From: UBA1370 sp964515115
Lineage (GTDB): Bacteria; Patescibacteriota; Microgenomatia; UBA1400; PJMF01
Direction of reading: 5' to 3'
Assembly (NCBI GenBank): GCA_964515115.1
Contig: CAZESB010000006.1
Span: forward strand, 1-44,641
DNA: 44,641 nt
The notes under the pieces are model-generated. The model saw only the letters and a program-made list of their open reading frames with translations, ran no database searches and was not told the DNA's origin. Each line of letters begins with the position of its first letter. Within the stretch, counting starts at the first letter, position 1. A program made the position numbers and the translations under genes. Shown here piece after piece: positions 1-8,658 of the stretch.

Positions 1-1712
1 ACCATCCAGTTTTCTGGGCCGGTTTTCGGCAATTCCTGAGGCATTTCCGGCTGAGCACCAGGCATGGTGCAGGTGGTACTCTCTACATTTTCAGCCAGGC
101 GGCACTTGTTGGCGCCGTCAGCATCGGTGTAGCAGATGTGATTTGAGTTGGAACAGTCGGCGTTAGTGGTGCAGGTGTCATTACAGCCAGGCGCTGGAGT
201 GACCACTGGGGTCGGGGTCGGGGTAGCCGTAGCAGGAGGGCGGCACTGCGTGTCGCTTGGGTTTGAGCTCAGCCGGCAGAACTTGCCACTGTCGGTGGTT
301 TGGCAGACGAGGCTACCGCTACAATCAGTATCCGCTTCACAACTTTCATTACATCCCGGAACTGGTGTTGGTGTCGGGGTGGGAGTCGGTGTTGGGGTCG
401 GAGTAGCTGTGGTTGGCGGCCGGCACTGCTCATCATCAGGATTGCTCTCCAGCCGGCATTTATTGTTCTCACAAGAAAGATTGCTGGGACACTGAGCGTC
501 TGAAGTGCAGTCACTGTTGCAGGATGTCTCCGGGATACTCAGCGCAATTGAACACTCACTTGGAGATTCATTTTTCTCGCCATTGAAAACCTTAGCCGTA
601 TTATTGAGCGTACCGTCCGTAGCATCATCAGCCAGCTTGACGTAGATATCGAGGGCGGTATTGCTGTCAAGATTGCCTAAATCGGCTATAAAATTATTAT
701 CTCCATCGACCACAGCGCTACTAGTGCTACTGCGAACATATTCTAAATTATCGGCCAATTTGTCGGTGATAACCACGCTATGTTGGGTTGGTTCATTGAC
801 GCCAATATTAATTCTGTAGATAAATTCTTCACTTGGATAAATATCATCGTTGGCCGCGATTCTGTCACTGACTTCACCATTGGCGTTCAACCGATAAGCT
901 TCTTTGCTAATACAAGCTGCCTCACCGGTAGGAATAACTATGGCGTTAAAACTACATGAACTGGAGCTGTTGGCAACGCCGCTAGTAACAACTTGAGCGA
1001 CATTATTAAGATTGCCAAAAGAGGCATTTTCCAGCACTTTGACCATGAAAGTAATAACTTCGGTTTGGTTGGGCTGCATTTGTCCGAGTGACAAGCTAAT
1101 GGTAGTTTGGCCGCCAGTGGATTGAACTTGAAGGCCTGGTGTATTACCCTCATCTTCAACAAATTCAAGACCAGCTGGCAAAACGTCAGTAAAGTTGACA
1201 TTGCCTGCTGTGGTCGCTTCGGCCTTAATAGTAATTGAATAATATAATAGAGCGCCCCTTTCCAGCTGAACTCCCGGCTCGAGTATGGCGGGTCTACCAC
1301 CTGGATTGTTAAGAACTGAAATTGCTACTTTCGAAACACAAGTGGCGGCGCCGGTGGGAGGAGCAACGTTAAATTCAATGACGCAAGCGGGGCTGGTAAG
1401 CTCATCTGCCGAAGGCTTAGAAGTCGGGGCAGTTGGTGCCACTGGTCCCGAAACCTGTTGCTGCCGCTGCGAGATCATTACACCTAGAGAGGCGACTGCC
1501 AGGAACAACAACAAAGCTACCACGGCGATAACAGTTTTGAAGTTGAGTTTGGATTTTTTGTTGCTGCTAGAACTGGAGCCACCAACACTACCGCCGCCTG
1601 CGGTGGTAGTACCGACACCGGCTGGAGGTGCGGCAGCAACATTGCCACTGGCCACAGGAGCTGCTGGAGCTTTAGTGTAAGTTGCTTGTGGTTGTTCGTT
1701 GGTGCTATCCAT
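1..1712 (-). CDS. Surface protein with DUF11-like repeats, Cys-rich repeats and LPKTG motif (C-terminus cut by window edge)
   Basis: The frame is open from an ATG at 1712 to the left edge (about 570 codons) with no stop, so the C-terminal end lies outside the window. A short cytoplasmic N-terminus precedes a membrane segment at about residues 60-80. Two DUF11-like beta domains follow (roughly 95-215 and 225-340). Three Cys-rich repeats, each with a CRL motif and a late Cys, are then separated by Thr-Pro linkers. LPKTG lies at residues 561-565 (bases 18-32), followed by PENWM, which resembles a sortase-type sorting motif. No Shine-Dalgarno is obvious. The gene starts 31 bp after the end of the 897-aa surface-protein gene and is probably cotranscribed with it. 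It is likely exposed on the cell surface; the ligand is unknown. Domain names come from sequence style, not from a search. Confidence 0.8.
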   Translation of the reverse strand, partial: MDSTNEQPQATYTKAPAAPVASGNVAAAPPAGVGTTTAGGGSVGGSSSSSNKKSKLNFKTVIAVVALLLFLAVASLGVMISQRQQQVSGPVAPTAPTSKPSADELTSPACVIEFNVAPPTGAATCVSKVAISVLNNPGGRPAILEPGVQLERGALLYYSITIKAEATTAGNVNFTDVLPAGLEFVEDEGNTPGLQVQSTGGQTTISLSLGQMQPNQTEVITFMVKVLENASFGNLNNVAQVVTSGVANSSSSCSFNAIVIPTGEAACISKEAYRLNANGEVSDRIAANDDIYPSEEFIYRINIGVNEPTQHSVVITDKLADNLEYVRSSTSSAVVDGDNNFIADLGNLDSNTALDIYVKLADDATDGTLNNTAKVFNGEKNESPSECSIALSIPETSCNSDCTSDAQCPSNLSCENNKCRLESNPDDEQCRPPTTATPTPTPTPTPTPTPVPGCNESCEADTDCSGSLVCQTTDSGKFCRLSSNPSDTQCRPPATATPTPTPVVTPAPGCNDTCTTNADCSNSNHICYTDADGANKCRLAENVESTTCTMPGAQPEMPQELPKTGPENWM

Positions 1713-1743
1713 AATTATTCGGTTGCTTTTTTTGTTAGTCAAG

Positions 1744-4437
1744 TTAGTTAGGCGACAGCCCCGCGGTGCTGCAGGTACAGCTTTCCTCTACACACATTGG
1801 TACACCTATGTCACAGTCTAGTGCGTCTGCACATTTTGCGTTATCTACGCAGGAGATTCCACCACCTGGAGGCGGTAGTGGCGGTGGAGGATCATTTGGT
1901 GACTGTCCAGGCGCCCCGCAGACACAGGAACCTTCAACACAAGAAGGAGCGATATTATTGGCACAAGTCATCAGACCGAGACACTGAGAACTTTCTTTGC
2001 ACTCAAGCGGTGGGGCAACACCATCTGTTGGCCAGTCTTCGCAGTTTGGTGTGGCGCAAAGTCGACACTCAGCTCGGTAAGCTCCACTTTGGGTGATTGT
2101 ATATGGTAAAGAAACATTGCCGTTGGCGCTAAGTTCTTCAATTGCGCCGTTGGGTTGAATCACTCTGAAACCATAATTGCTGACCCCGCTTACCTGGCCA
2201 CAAGTAAAGATAACCTGACTATTGAGAGCTGGAGTACTGGGATTCATGCTAATGGAAAGACACATCGGCGCTGGGGGTTGGCAACTGGCTTCTCCAGGAT
2301 AACTAGAATGGCGGCAGCGGTAAATTCCGGCACCGGTATTAACGCAGGCGTAATTTGGACCCAAGTCTGTTTGACATTGATCAACTTTGGGTGCTGTTGG
2401 TGAATTGGGATTTATACAAACAGAATTGCACTTAAGAGGTTCCGCCGGGGGCTTACAGTCTTGCTGAGCGGGATAACTGGCGTTGCGGCAACGGTACTGA
2501 GCTGCTTGACCACTCTGAGCGACGTTGAGGCAGGACAATCCTGAGGGACAAGGGTTTTGGTTAGGATTAGGAACACAGGTGGAGTTACAGGAGAGCTGTT
2601 GAGGCGGCGGTGTTGTGGGTGGTGGTGTTGTTGGAGCCGGAGCACAAGCGTATGGTGAAATATCTACTTGTGGATCTCCAAGAGAGTGCTTGGTTTCATT
2701 TGGTGGTAAACGGAATTCTCCTCCCACTCTGATTCTGTAGTTAGCAGGCAACTTGCCGGCATCTTTCAGCTCTTTGATTTTTGTAGCCAACGAGTTAATG
2801 GTGATATTGGCTTGTCCGCCAAAGTTAAGCACCCTCTGACCGTCCCAGGTCCAACTAACACTGTGACCGCTAGCATTGGGATTAGGATCATTGAAGCTAT
2901 GCAACCAGTAACCACACCAGTCAACACTAGTGCAGTCATTGGACCAAGTCGGCTTGCCCAGCCACTGGGTTAATTCAGCAAAACCTTGTTGGTGGTTGGG
3001 ATAAGAATTTCTGGATAAACTGAGATAAAAGACGGCCTGACCAAAATTTTTGGGTGCGGTGCCATCGACTTTAAATTCGTATTTGAGGTTACCTACCTGC
3101 TGGGGAAGGGGGGCAAGGCATTGCGCGGAATAGGTACCAGCAGGTGGTTCGGTGGCGCAGTTCCAGTCTAAGTTGTCCCGATTACAACCACTGCCTTCTA
3201 CACAAACTTGACCATTATTGCCCACATATACAACTGAAACAGCATTATTTGGCGCATTGCTGTCAAATTGGAATTTTTTACACCAGGAAGCGGGGTTTGT
3301 GTAGTCTGTAATCGCTGTTACGCATTTACCACTACTATCTTTGATACAGGTTTGATCATTGCAAGCGGTATTCCAGGCGGCATCTTTTTCACACATAAAT
3401 GCTGCTGGCCAAATTCCACAATCATCTCTAGGATTGGTATTGGCATCACAGTTGGTGTTGCAGCCAGTGGCACCACAGGAACCAACACAAGAGCTACAAT
3501 TTGGTCCAGTACCTCCACCTCCGCCACCACCGGCACAAGCGCTGCCTTGACAAGTTTGACCTGATGAACAGTTTTCTGCTATCCAGTTATTGCCTCCGGG
3601 GGTGTAAGAACCCGGTCCGCAACGGTATTGTTTATTTTCACCTTGAGTTTGGCAGGCAGTGCCACCTATAGGCACACCGTTGTCACAGCCGGGGGTAGTT
3701 GAGGTGCTGGATTGGCCTGAAGGAGGTGAGCCTGGACTATCAGCATCATCACGATAAGTACCGGTACAGGAGCCAGGTATGGTGTAGGTACCTTGACAAT
3801 ATTGAGTATTTGGATCTCCAACTACCTCAAAACTGCTAAGCTGGCAGCCTTCGTAATTTTCACAACTGGCTACACTGAGATTATTACAATTTGCCTCTCT
3901 GGCTTCTGTCCAGGTACAACCATTTGCTGTAGGACAAGATGCTTGCGAATTAAACTCGCTGCAATTTGCCATCCTTGCTTCTTGTCTGATGTCCTGACTG
4001 CGTTGCGAAAGGTAAAGGCCGGCGCCGCTGCCAACTACCAAAATCAAAAGCAAGACCGCGCCAAGAACCATTTTGGCAGACATGCCACCGAGGAAAGATT
4101 TTTTCTTGGGCTTGTTGTCTTTGTTTTCATCACTGCCGTCGCTGTTTCCTCCGGAGGATGAACCCAAATTAGTGGCCGGGTCTCCTGGCAAAAAGCTGGC
4201 CGGTACACTATCAATTGTGGATTTTGAATTAGCCCCGCCGCTCGATACTTTCTGTCTTAATGATTCAGCATAAGGAGAGGGAGGTGAGTAGGGGTTGTCG
4301 GTTACAGCTGGTTCAGAAATTGAAGCTGGATCTGGAGTTGGGGTTGGATCTGGAGAACCACCTGCACCGACAGCAGGATTCTTGTTGCTGTCGTCGCTAT
4401 TTGGCCTCGGAGGTGCAGAGGGAGCTGCATTAATCAT
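1744..4437 (-). CDS. Large Cys-rich membrane-anchored surface protein (897 aa)
   Basis: Residues 1-113 are Pro/Ser-rich and low complexity. A basic KPKKK stretch and a single membrane helix follow at about 120-142, so the long C-terminal part should lie outside the cell. The exterior contains many Cys-rich modules in three groups (about 155-330, 600-700 and 830-897) around a Trp/Asn-rich middle region. Glycine and proline linkers occur (GGGGGG, TTPPPTTPPP). No C-terminal anchor is seen. The start is supported by an AGGA Shine-Dalgarno 7 nt upstream and by a promoter at 4524-4553. It shares its architecture and Cys-repeat style with the next gene downstream. I do not recognise a named family; adhesion or cell-contact function is only a guess. 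Confidence 0.85.
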   Translation of the reverse strand: MINAAPSAPPRPNSDDSNKNPAVGAGGSPDPTPTPDPASISEPAVTDNPYSPPSPYAESLRQKVSSGGANSKSTIDSVPASFLPGDPATNLGSSSGGNSDGSDENKDNKPKKKSFLGGMSAKMVLGAVLLLILVVGSGAGLYLSQRSQDIRQEARMANCSEFNSQASCPTANGCTWTEAREANCNNLSVASCENYEGCQLSSFEVVGDPNTQYCQGTYTIPGSCTGTYRDDADSPGSPPSGQSSTSTTPGCDNGVPIGGTACQTQGENKQYRCGPGSYTPGGNNWIAENCSSGQTCQGSACAGGGGGGGTGPNCSSCVGSCGATGCNTNCDANTNPRDDCGIWPAAFMCEKDAAWNTACNDQTCIKDSSGKCVTAITDYTNPASWCKKFQFDSNAPNNAVSVVYVGNNGQVCVEGSGCNRDNLDWNCATEPPAGTYSAQCLAPLPQQVGNLKYEFKVDGTAPKNFGQAVFYLSLSRNSYPNHQQGFAELTQWLGKPTWSNDCTSVDWCGYWLHSFNDPNPNASGHSVSWTWDGQRVLNFGGQANITINSLATKIKELKDAGKLPANYRIRVGGEFRLPPNETKHSLGDPQVDISPYACAPAPTTPPPTTPPPQQLSCNSTCVPNPNQNPCPSGLSCLNVAQSGQAAQYRCRNASYPAQQDCKPPAEPLKCNSVCINPNSPTAPKVDQCQTDLGPNYACVNTGAGIYRCRHSSYPGEASCQPPAPMCLSISMNPSTPALNSQVIFTCGQVSGVSNYGFRVIQPNGAIEELSANGNVSLPYTITQSGAYRAECRLCATPNCEDWPTDGVAPPLECKESSQCLGLMTCANNIAPSCVEGSCVCGAPGQSPNDPPPPLPPPGGGISCVDNAKCADALDCDIGVPMCVEESCTCSTAGLSPN

Positions 4438-4523
4438 CTATTTTCCTAAATTTTTTTATTGCTTTGCCAAAAAATTACACGCAAGACAGGCAAAACAAAC
4501 AATAAAAACTTTTGTTTGATAAC

Positions 4524-4553
4524 AGCATACAGACAAAGTTTATCTCAAGTCAA
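4524..4553 (-). promoter_or_regulatory. Promoter of the two surface-protein genes
   Basis: On the minus strand, TTGACT (4553-4548) and TATGCT (4529-4524) are separated by 18 bp. Transcription would start near 4517, about 80 nt before the 897-aa gene. The region 4438-4608 otherwise contains only AT-rich sequence. Confidence 0.5.
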
Positions 4554-4608
4554 TAATCAATCTTACTCGATTTTTACAAAAAATTTACCCGACTGTATTT
4601 AAAAGCAA

Positions 4609-5889
4609 TCAAACCTTATCAAAACTAATCACTGCCAGTCCCGGTAGCATTTTGCCGCTGAGAAAATCCAGAGCCGCGCCGCCGGCCGCGGAAACGTATT
4701 TGAACTTTTCAGCCAGCCCAAAGTGTTCGATAGCGCTAATAGTGTCACCGCCGCCTACTATAGTAGTATGGGGATTTTTGGCGATGGCTGTGGCAATGGT
4801 TTTGGTGCCGGCAGCGAAAAGCGGATTTTCCCAAACGCCCAAAGGCCCGTTCCAGAACACCGTGCCGGCGTTAGCAACGATTTCCTGGTAGAGCTGAGTG
4901 GTTTTCGGTCCGATGTCGTAGTAGGCCAGTTGTTCGTTTTCGTCTTGATCCTGCATGTTGCTGGTGAGGTTGATGGTTTGAGTTTGGTTGCTGGCGCTGG
5001 TATCTATACTTGGAGCGGCGATGACGTCAAGCGGATAGATGATTTTGGGCAGCGGAATGTAGTCGTCTTTGAGTACCCGCTCAGTTTTGTGGGCCGCGAT
5101 CAGGTCTTGGGCAAATTTGATGTAGTCGATGTTTTCTTTGCTGGTGTCAGCCGGAGAGTCCTCAACGTAGGAGCGGTAGATTTCCAGGCCTTCGGCTTTG
5201 AGGAAGTTGTTGGCGACGGCGCCGCCGACCAAAATGATATCGGCAATCCTGGCCAAGTGCTCGGCGGCGCCCACCTTATCAGAAATCTTGGCTCCACCCA
5301 ATACAATCACTAAAGGCCTGGCCGGCGTTTCCATCAACGCAGAAAGCTGAGCCACTTCTTCCGCCAAAGCAAAACCGGCAAAGCTGGGCAAATACTCAGC
5401 CACCCCAACAGTAGAGGCATGAGCGCGATGTGCTGCCGAAAAAGCTTCATCTATATATACTGCCGCCAATGACGCCAATTGCTTGGCAAATTCAGGATCG
5501 TTTTTGGTTTCACCCTCGTGAAAGCGCAGATTTTCCAGCAAAATCGCCTGGCCTGGACTTAAATTGGCCACGGCTGCACGGGCTTCTTCACCCACTAAAT
5601 CCCCCACAAACTCAACCGATACTCCCAGTTTGGTTTTCAAATAATCCACCACCGGCTTCAAACTCAATCCCGCCTCTCCAGCCGACTTAGGCCGACCCAA
5701 ATGCGAAATCAAAATCACTTTAGCTTGGTTTTCTAGCAAAAACTGTAGCGTTTTCAGCGAAGCCTGAATCCGTCGGTCATCAGCCACCTGCTGCCCGCCA
5801 GCCGCCTCTTCAAGTGGGACATTGTAATCCACCCGCAGCAAAACCGTTTTATTACGAACATCATCTGGAGTGGGGAGTTTAAGTTGCAC
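4609..5889 (-). CDS. pgk: Phosphoglycerate kinase
   Basis: Converts 1,3-bisphosphoglycerate and ADP to 3-phosphoglycerate and ATP in glycolysis, in the cytoplasm. Family motifs are visible in order: RVDYNVP near the N-terminus, SHLGRP, ENLRF, DEAFSAAHRAHAST, LGGAKISDKVG, NGPLGVWE and GGGDT near the C-terminus. The frame extends to an ATG at 5976, but those 29 extra residues would lie inside the upstream gene. A GTG at 5889 gives the usual start (VQLKLPTPDDVRNKTVLLRVDYNV) and overlaps the upstream stop by 11 nt, suggesting translational coupling. From there it is 426 aa, longer than the usual 390-400 because of a Gln/Asn/Asp-rich insert before the YDIGPKT motif. Confidence 0.96.
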   Translation of the reverse strand: MQLKLPTPDDVRNKTVLLRVDYNVPLEEAAGGQQVADDRRIQASLKTLQFLLENQAKVILISHLGRPKSAGEAGLSLKPVVDYLKTKLGVSVEFVGDLVGEEARAAVANLSPGQAILLENLRFHEGETKNDPEFAKQLASLAAVYIDEAFSAAHRAHASTVGVAEYLPSFAGFALAEEVAQLSALMETPARPLVIVLGGAKISDKVGAAEHLARIADIILVGGAVANNFLKAEGLEIYRSYVEDSPADTSKENIDYIKFAQDLIAAHKTERVLKDDYIPLPKIIYPLDVIAAPSIDTSASNQTQTINLTSNMQDQDENEQLAYYDIGPKTTQLYQEIVANAGTVFWNGPLGVWENPLFAAGTKTIATAIAKNPHTTIVGGGDTISAIEHFGLAEKFKYVSAAGGAALDFLSGKMLPGLAVISFDKV

Positions 5890-6478
5890 TGGTTTTTTCT
5901 TGATAATGTTTATTGAGTTTTGGATCTGTCGATAATGACCACTTATAGGCCTCAAGCAATGGTTCAATTTTTTCAATTAACTCATCCACATTGTCAAATT
6001 GAGGCATTCCATCTACTGAAAAATAAAAATCAGTGGCATAGTCGGGGTGGCGATATTCAGAACCTTCGTCCTGATGCATGGCTTGAATATCATAAATCCT
6101 AATATGAAGAATTTTTCCTTGATGATTCACTTGGAAATAAGCATGGTGCTCCATTATTTTATATTGAAAATAAGCGGTATAATCGGTTTCTTTATTTAAA
6201 ACATATAGACTAACCACGCCTCGCTCTTCTTCTGCGAGACCAAACCGCCCATCACCTGAAACTGTAACTCTATCCCTGGGTTTTTGTTCAAAAATTCCCA
6301 ACAATTCCGCGATGACAGAACTTAATTTTTCTTTTCTTGCTTCTGCTTCCTCTGCTTGTTGCTTTGCTTTTGCTTCATTAGCCTCGCGAATGGGCTGCGT
6401 TGCGGCGTGAAGTTGGTCCATTTGTCTATAAACCGGACTAAGTTTGTTTAAGAATTTGTCTTCATTCATACTTAACAT
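5879..6478 (-). CDS. Hypothetical protein with N-terminal coiled coil (199 aa)
   Basis: I do not recognise this protein. Residues about 20-55 are Glu/Lys/Ala-rich and likely form a coiled coil; the rest is a mixed alpha/beta, tyrosine-rich domain without a membrane segment. ATG codons at 6478 and 6469 are both possible starts. A purine-rich AGAAAAGAG precedes the first. It overlaps the probable GTG start of pgk by 11 nt and is transcribed with it. Divergent from rpsA. Confidence 0.75.
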   Translation of the reverse strand: MLSMNEDKFLNKLSPVYRQMDQLHAATQPIREANEAKAKQQAEEAEARKEKLSSVIAELLGIFEQKPRDRVTVSGDGRFGLAEEERGVVSLYVLNKETDYTAYFQYKIMEHHAYFQVNHQGKILHIRIYDIQAMHQDEGSEYRHPDYATDFYFSVDGMPQFDNVDELIEKIEPLLEAYKWSLSTDPKLNKHYQEKTSAT

Positions 6479-6490
6479 CTTAACTCTTTT

Positions 6491-6519
6491 CTGAAAATCT
6501 TTCTACACTGTGATATACT
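6491..6519 (+). promoter_or_regulatory. Promoter of rpsA
   Basis: CTGAAA (6491-6496), a 17-bp spacer and TATACT (6514-6519) preceded by TGa, an extended -10. The predicted transcript has a leader of about 118 nt before the rpsA ATG. Confidence 0.6.
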
Positions 6520-6644
6520 ACCTGCCTACAGTCAGTCTGGTAGTAGAGCCAGCAAGCGAAATGTCAGCTACACCTTATTAATTAACCCACATTCGCCTGA
6601 TTGTTCCGGCCAGAACGGCCAAATCTCAAGAAAGGAAATTTTAT

Positions 6645-7835
6645 ATGGCAAGTCAAGCAAAAGCTGAAGCTGTGGTTGAGAAAAAACCCGCGGCTAAAGC
6701 GGATAAAACGGCTAAAAAAGAGCCTGCAGCTAAAAAGAAAGCAGCAGCCAAAACGTCTAAAACAGACAAAACTACCAAAACGACCAAAGCCGCCACAAAA
6801 AAACCGGCAGCTAAAGTAGTTAAAGTAGTTGAAAAAGCACCCGCGGCCAAAGCCACCAAAACATCAAAAGCCACTAAATCAACCAAAAAACCCACCACCA
6901 TGGCCGAACTGCTGGCAATGACGGATTACCAATTTGTCGTTCCCAAAAAAGGCGAGGTGGTTACTGGTGTCATCACCGCCAAGAGCAAAAAGATGCTCAC
7001 CATTGATATCGGCGCCAAAACCGAGGGCATCGTGGTTGATAAAGAATTCGAAGCCGCTCGCGAGTACATCGATGAGCTGGAAATTGGTTCTAACATTGAT
7101 GCGGTCGTGGCCGCTGCGGAAAGTTCCAAAGGCCAAGTGCTGCTCTCGCTCAAGAAAGCCGCCTCCGATGCCAAGTGGGATTTCTTTGAGGAAGCTTTTG
7201 AAAATGAAACTGTCCTTGACGCCAAAGGCATTGATGTCAATAAAGGNNNNNNNNNNNNNNNNNNNNNNNNNNNNNNNNNNNNNNNNNNNNNNNNNNNNNN
7301 NNNNNNNNNNNNNNNNNNNNNNNNNNNNNNNNNNNNNNNNNNNNNNGTGGTTTCCGGCGTGATGCATTTTGGTTTGTTTGTGACGGTAGAGATTCCTGTC
7401 GAAGACCAAGAAGCGATTGGTCACGTCGAGGGTCTCGTTCATATTTCCGAGATTTCTTGGGAAAAAGTTGCTCATCCTAAAGATTATCACCAGGTTGGTG
7501 ACCGAATTAAGGTAAAAGTGCTGGGCATTGATGAGAAAACCGGCAAGCTTAACCTTTCCATTAAACAGCTGAGCGATGATCCCTGGCAGGGTATTGATGA
7601 CAGATATCAGCCGGGCACTACCTTGACTGGAGTGGTTTCTCGGGTTGAGTCATTTGGAGTGTTTGTTAATGTTGAGGAAGGTGTTGATGGTCTGATTCAT
7701 TCGAGCAAACTCGAACCAGGTAGTGAGCTGAAGAAGGGCGACGAAATTACAGTGAACGTAGAGAGTGTCGATCCTGATCAGCGGCGCATGAGCTTGAGTT
7801 TGGTTTTGACTGAAGTGCCGGTGGGGTATAAATAG
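6645..7835 (+). CDS. rpsA: Ribosomal protein S1-like, with Lys/Ala-rich N-terminal tail (interrupted by assembly gap)
   Basis: RNA-binding protein of the 30S subunit that helps recruit mRNA. The first about 82 residues are a low-complexity Lys/Ala/Thr tail (repeated KKPAAK-type units) like histone H1. A first S1-type domain follows (KKGEVVTGVITAKSKKM...). After the gap two further S1 domains are clear (VVSGVMHFGLFV...HISEISW and LTGVVSRVESFGVFV...LIHSSKL). The ATG at 6645 has an AAAGGAAA Shine-Dalgarno. A run of 100 N at 7247-7346 removes part of one domain; the frame is the same on both sides, but a complete S1 repeat would need more than 33 codons, so the true gap is probably longer. Divergent from pgk. 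Confidence 0.9.
   Translation: MASQAKAEAVVEKKPAAKADKTAKKEPAAKKKAAAKTSKTDKTTKTTKAATKKPAAKVVKVVEKAPAAKATKTSKATKSTKKPTTMAELLAMTDYQFVVPKKGEVVTGVITAKSKKMLTIDIGAKTEGIVVDKEFEAAREYIDELEIGSNIDAVVAAAESSKGQVLLSLKKAASDAKWDFFEEAFENETVLDAKGIDVNKXXXXXXXXXXXXXXXXXXXXXXXXXXXXXXXXXXVVSGVMHFGLFVTVEIPVEDQEAIGHVEGLVHISEISWEKVAHPKDYHQVGDRIKVKVLGIDEKTGKLNLSIKQLSDDPWQGIDDRYQPGTTLTGVVSRVESFGVFVNVEEGVDGLIHSSKLEPGSELKKGDEITVNVESVDPDQRRMSLSLVLTEVPVGYK
7247..7346. other. Assembly gap (100 N) inside rpsA
   Basis: Exactly 100 N, a placeholder length. It removes the end of one S1 domain and the start of the next. Confidence 0.99.
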
Positions 7836-7850
7836 AGTGAAATTGAGGGA

Positions 7851-7886
7851 GGGGGTTGAGCGGTTGTAAAGATTCGCTCAGCTCCC
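7851..7886 (+). terminator. Hairpin after rpsA, without U-run
   Basis: A 12-bp stem with two G.U pairs (GGGGGTTGAGCG with CGCTCAGCTCCC) and a 12-nt loop starts 15 nt after the rpsA stop. No T-run follows, so it may protect the mRNA 3' end rather than terminate. Confidence 0.4.
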
Positions 7887-7904
7887 ACACCTCCAGGTAC
7901 GAAT

Positions 7905-7933
7905 TTGCCCATTGCTGCTCAATCAAGTACAAT
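7905..7933 (+). promoter_or_regulatory. Possible promoter of the 55-aa gene
   Basis: TTGCCC (7905-7910), 17-bp spacer, TACAAT (7928-7933). The leader would be about 33 nt, including an AAAGGA Shine-Dalgarno. Confidence 0.4.
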
Positions 7934-7972
7934 AAAACTCTTACAAAAGAAATCATTTAAAGGAATATTTAT

Positions 7973-8140
7973 ATGGCCAAACAACGAATGATTGTCACCG
8001 ACGACCAGCTGCTCATCGACATGAACTTGCTTTTCAATGCTATCCGCGAAGCCAGCGGCGACTGGGAAAAAGTCGAGCAAGACATGAAAATGTACCTCCA
8101 ATCTATCCAGAACATGGTGGAGGAAGAAGATGAGGATTAA
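7973..8140 (+). CDS. Small acidic helical protein (55 aa)
   Basis: An ATG at 7973 preceded by AAAGGA opens a 55-codon frame ending in TAA at 8138-8140. The protein (MAKQRMIVTDDQLLIDMNLL...) is predicted mostly helical with an acidic tail EEEDED and no membrane segment. It lies between rpsA and an intrinsic terminator that directly follows its stop. The placement of Shine-Dalgarno, stop and terminator makes it a convincing gene. Function unknown. Confidence 0.75.
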   Translation: MAKQRMIVTDDQLLIDMNLLFNAIREASGDWEKVEQDMKMYLQSIQNMVEEEDED

Positions 8141-8160
8141 GAGTTATTGAATCAAAAGCG

Positions 8161-8184
8161 AGCCGGCTTATCAAGTCGGTTTTG
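8161..8184. terminator. Bidirectional intrinsic terminator
   Basis: CCGGCTT and AAGTCGG form a 7-bp stem (one G.U) with an ATC loop, followed by TTTTGTGTT on the plus strand and by GCTTTTG on the minus strand. It sits between the 55-aa gene (plus) and the convergent 82-aa gene (minus). Confidence 0.65.
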
Positions 8185-8189
8185 TGTTG

Positions 8190-8438
8190 CTATATTCTGC
8201 CTCTGCGCCTATCGTGGGCACGCGCCGCATCCTCAGGCATCTTGTCTGCTAATTTAGCCTCTCTGAATACTCGTTGGGCTATTTGGGTAAGTTCTTCCGC
8301 ATGCTGTTCTCCAGTGTCACTCGATATGGTATCGCTGGTTTGTCCACCCCGAACATACCCTCTGCTGCGGCTTTTATCGCGCACAACCGCTACAACATCT
8401 CTGGGGGGAATATGTGAACTATTCTCTTGTGTTGACAT
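8190..8438 (-). CDS. Small hydrophilic hypothetical protein (82 aa)
   Basis: ATG at 8438, TAG at 8190-8192. The protein is rich in charged residues (MSTQENSSHIPPRDVV..., ending RRRGRI), with no membrane segment. Two features support it: a TATAAT at 8454-8449 just 10 nt upstream, and the terminator right after its stop. The short spacing predicts a nearly leaderless mRNA. Not recognised. Confidence 0.5.
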   Translation of the reverse strand: MSTQENSSHIPPRDVVAVVRDKSRSRGYVRGGQTSDTISSDTGEQHAEELTQIAQRVFREAKLADKMPEDAARAHDRRRGRI

Positions 8439-8554
8439 AAATTTCAAGATTATAAAGTCCTATATCTATTACTATCTAAAAATATAGGTCAAAAATAATT
8501 TGCAGTCAATAGTCAATTTTCAGGCGGGTTTTAAATAGAAATAGACCTATAATA

Positions 8555-8583
8555 TTGACAAAATGCCAAAAATGTGACATACT
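8555..8583 (+). promoter_or_regulatory. Near-consensus promoter of the hairpin-array transcript
   Basis: TTGACA (8555-8560), a 17-bp spacer and CATACT (8578-8583) preceded by TGa. The perfect -35 and extended -10 make it one of the strongest promoters in the window. Transcription should begin near 8590. Confidence 0.75.
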
Positions 8584-8658
8584 AAAAGTATGGATTGATC
8601 GTGATCCTGCTCTTTAAAAAGCGGTCATGTTCGGCCTTTCAATCAGGGTTTTTCTCTA

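Noticed and set aside
148..514. Open frames with Gly-Val repeats on the plus strand and a frame at 269-514 on the minus strand
   Set aside because: They are shadows of the Thr-Pro repeat region of the large minus-strand surface protein, whose frame is open through the whole stretch.
4609..5976. Longer pgk start at 5976
   Set aside because: It would add 29 residues unlike PGK, encoded over the upstream gene; GTG at 5889 gives the family N-terminus.
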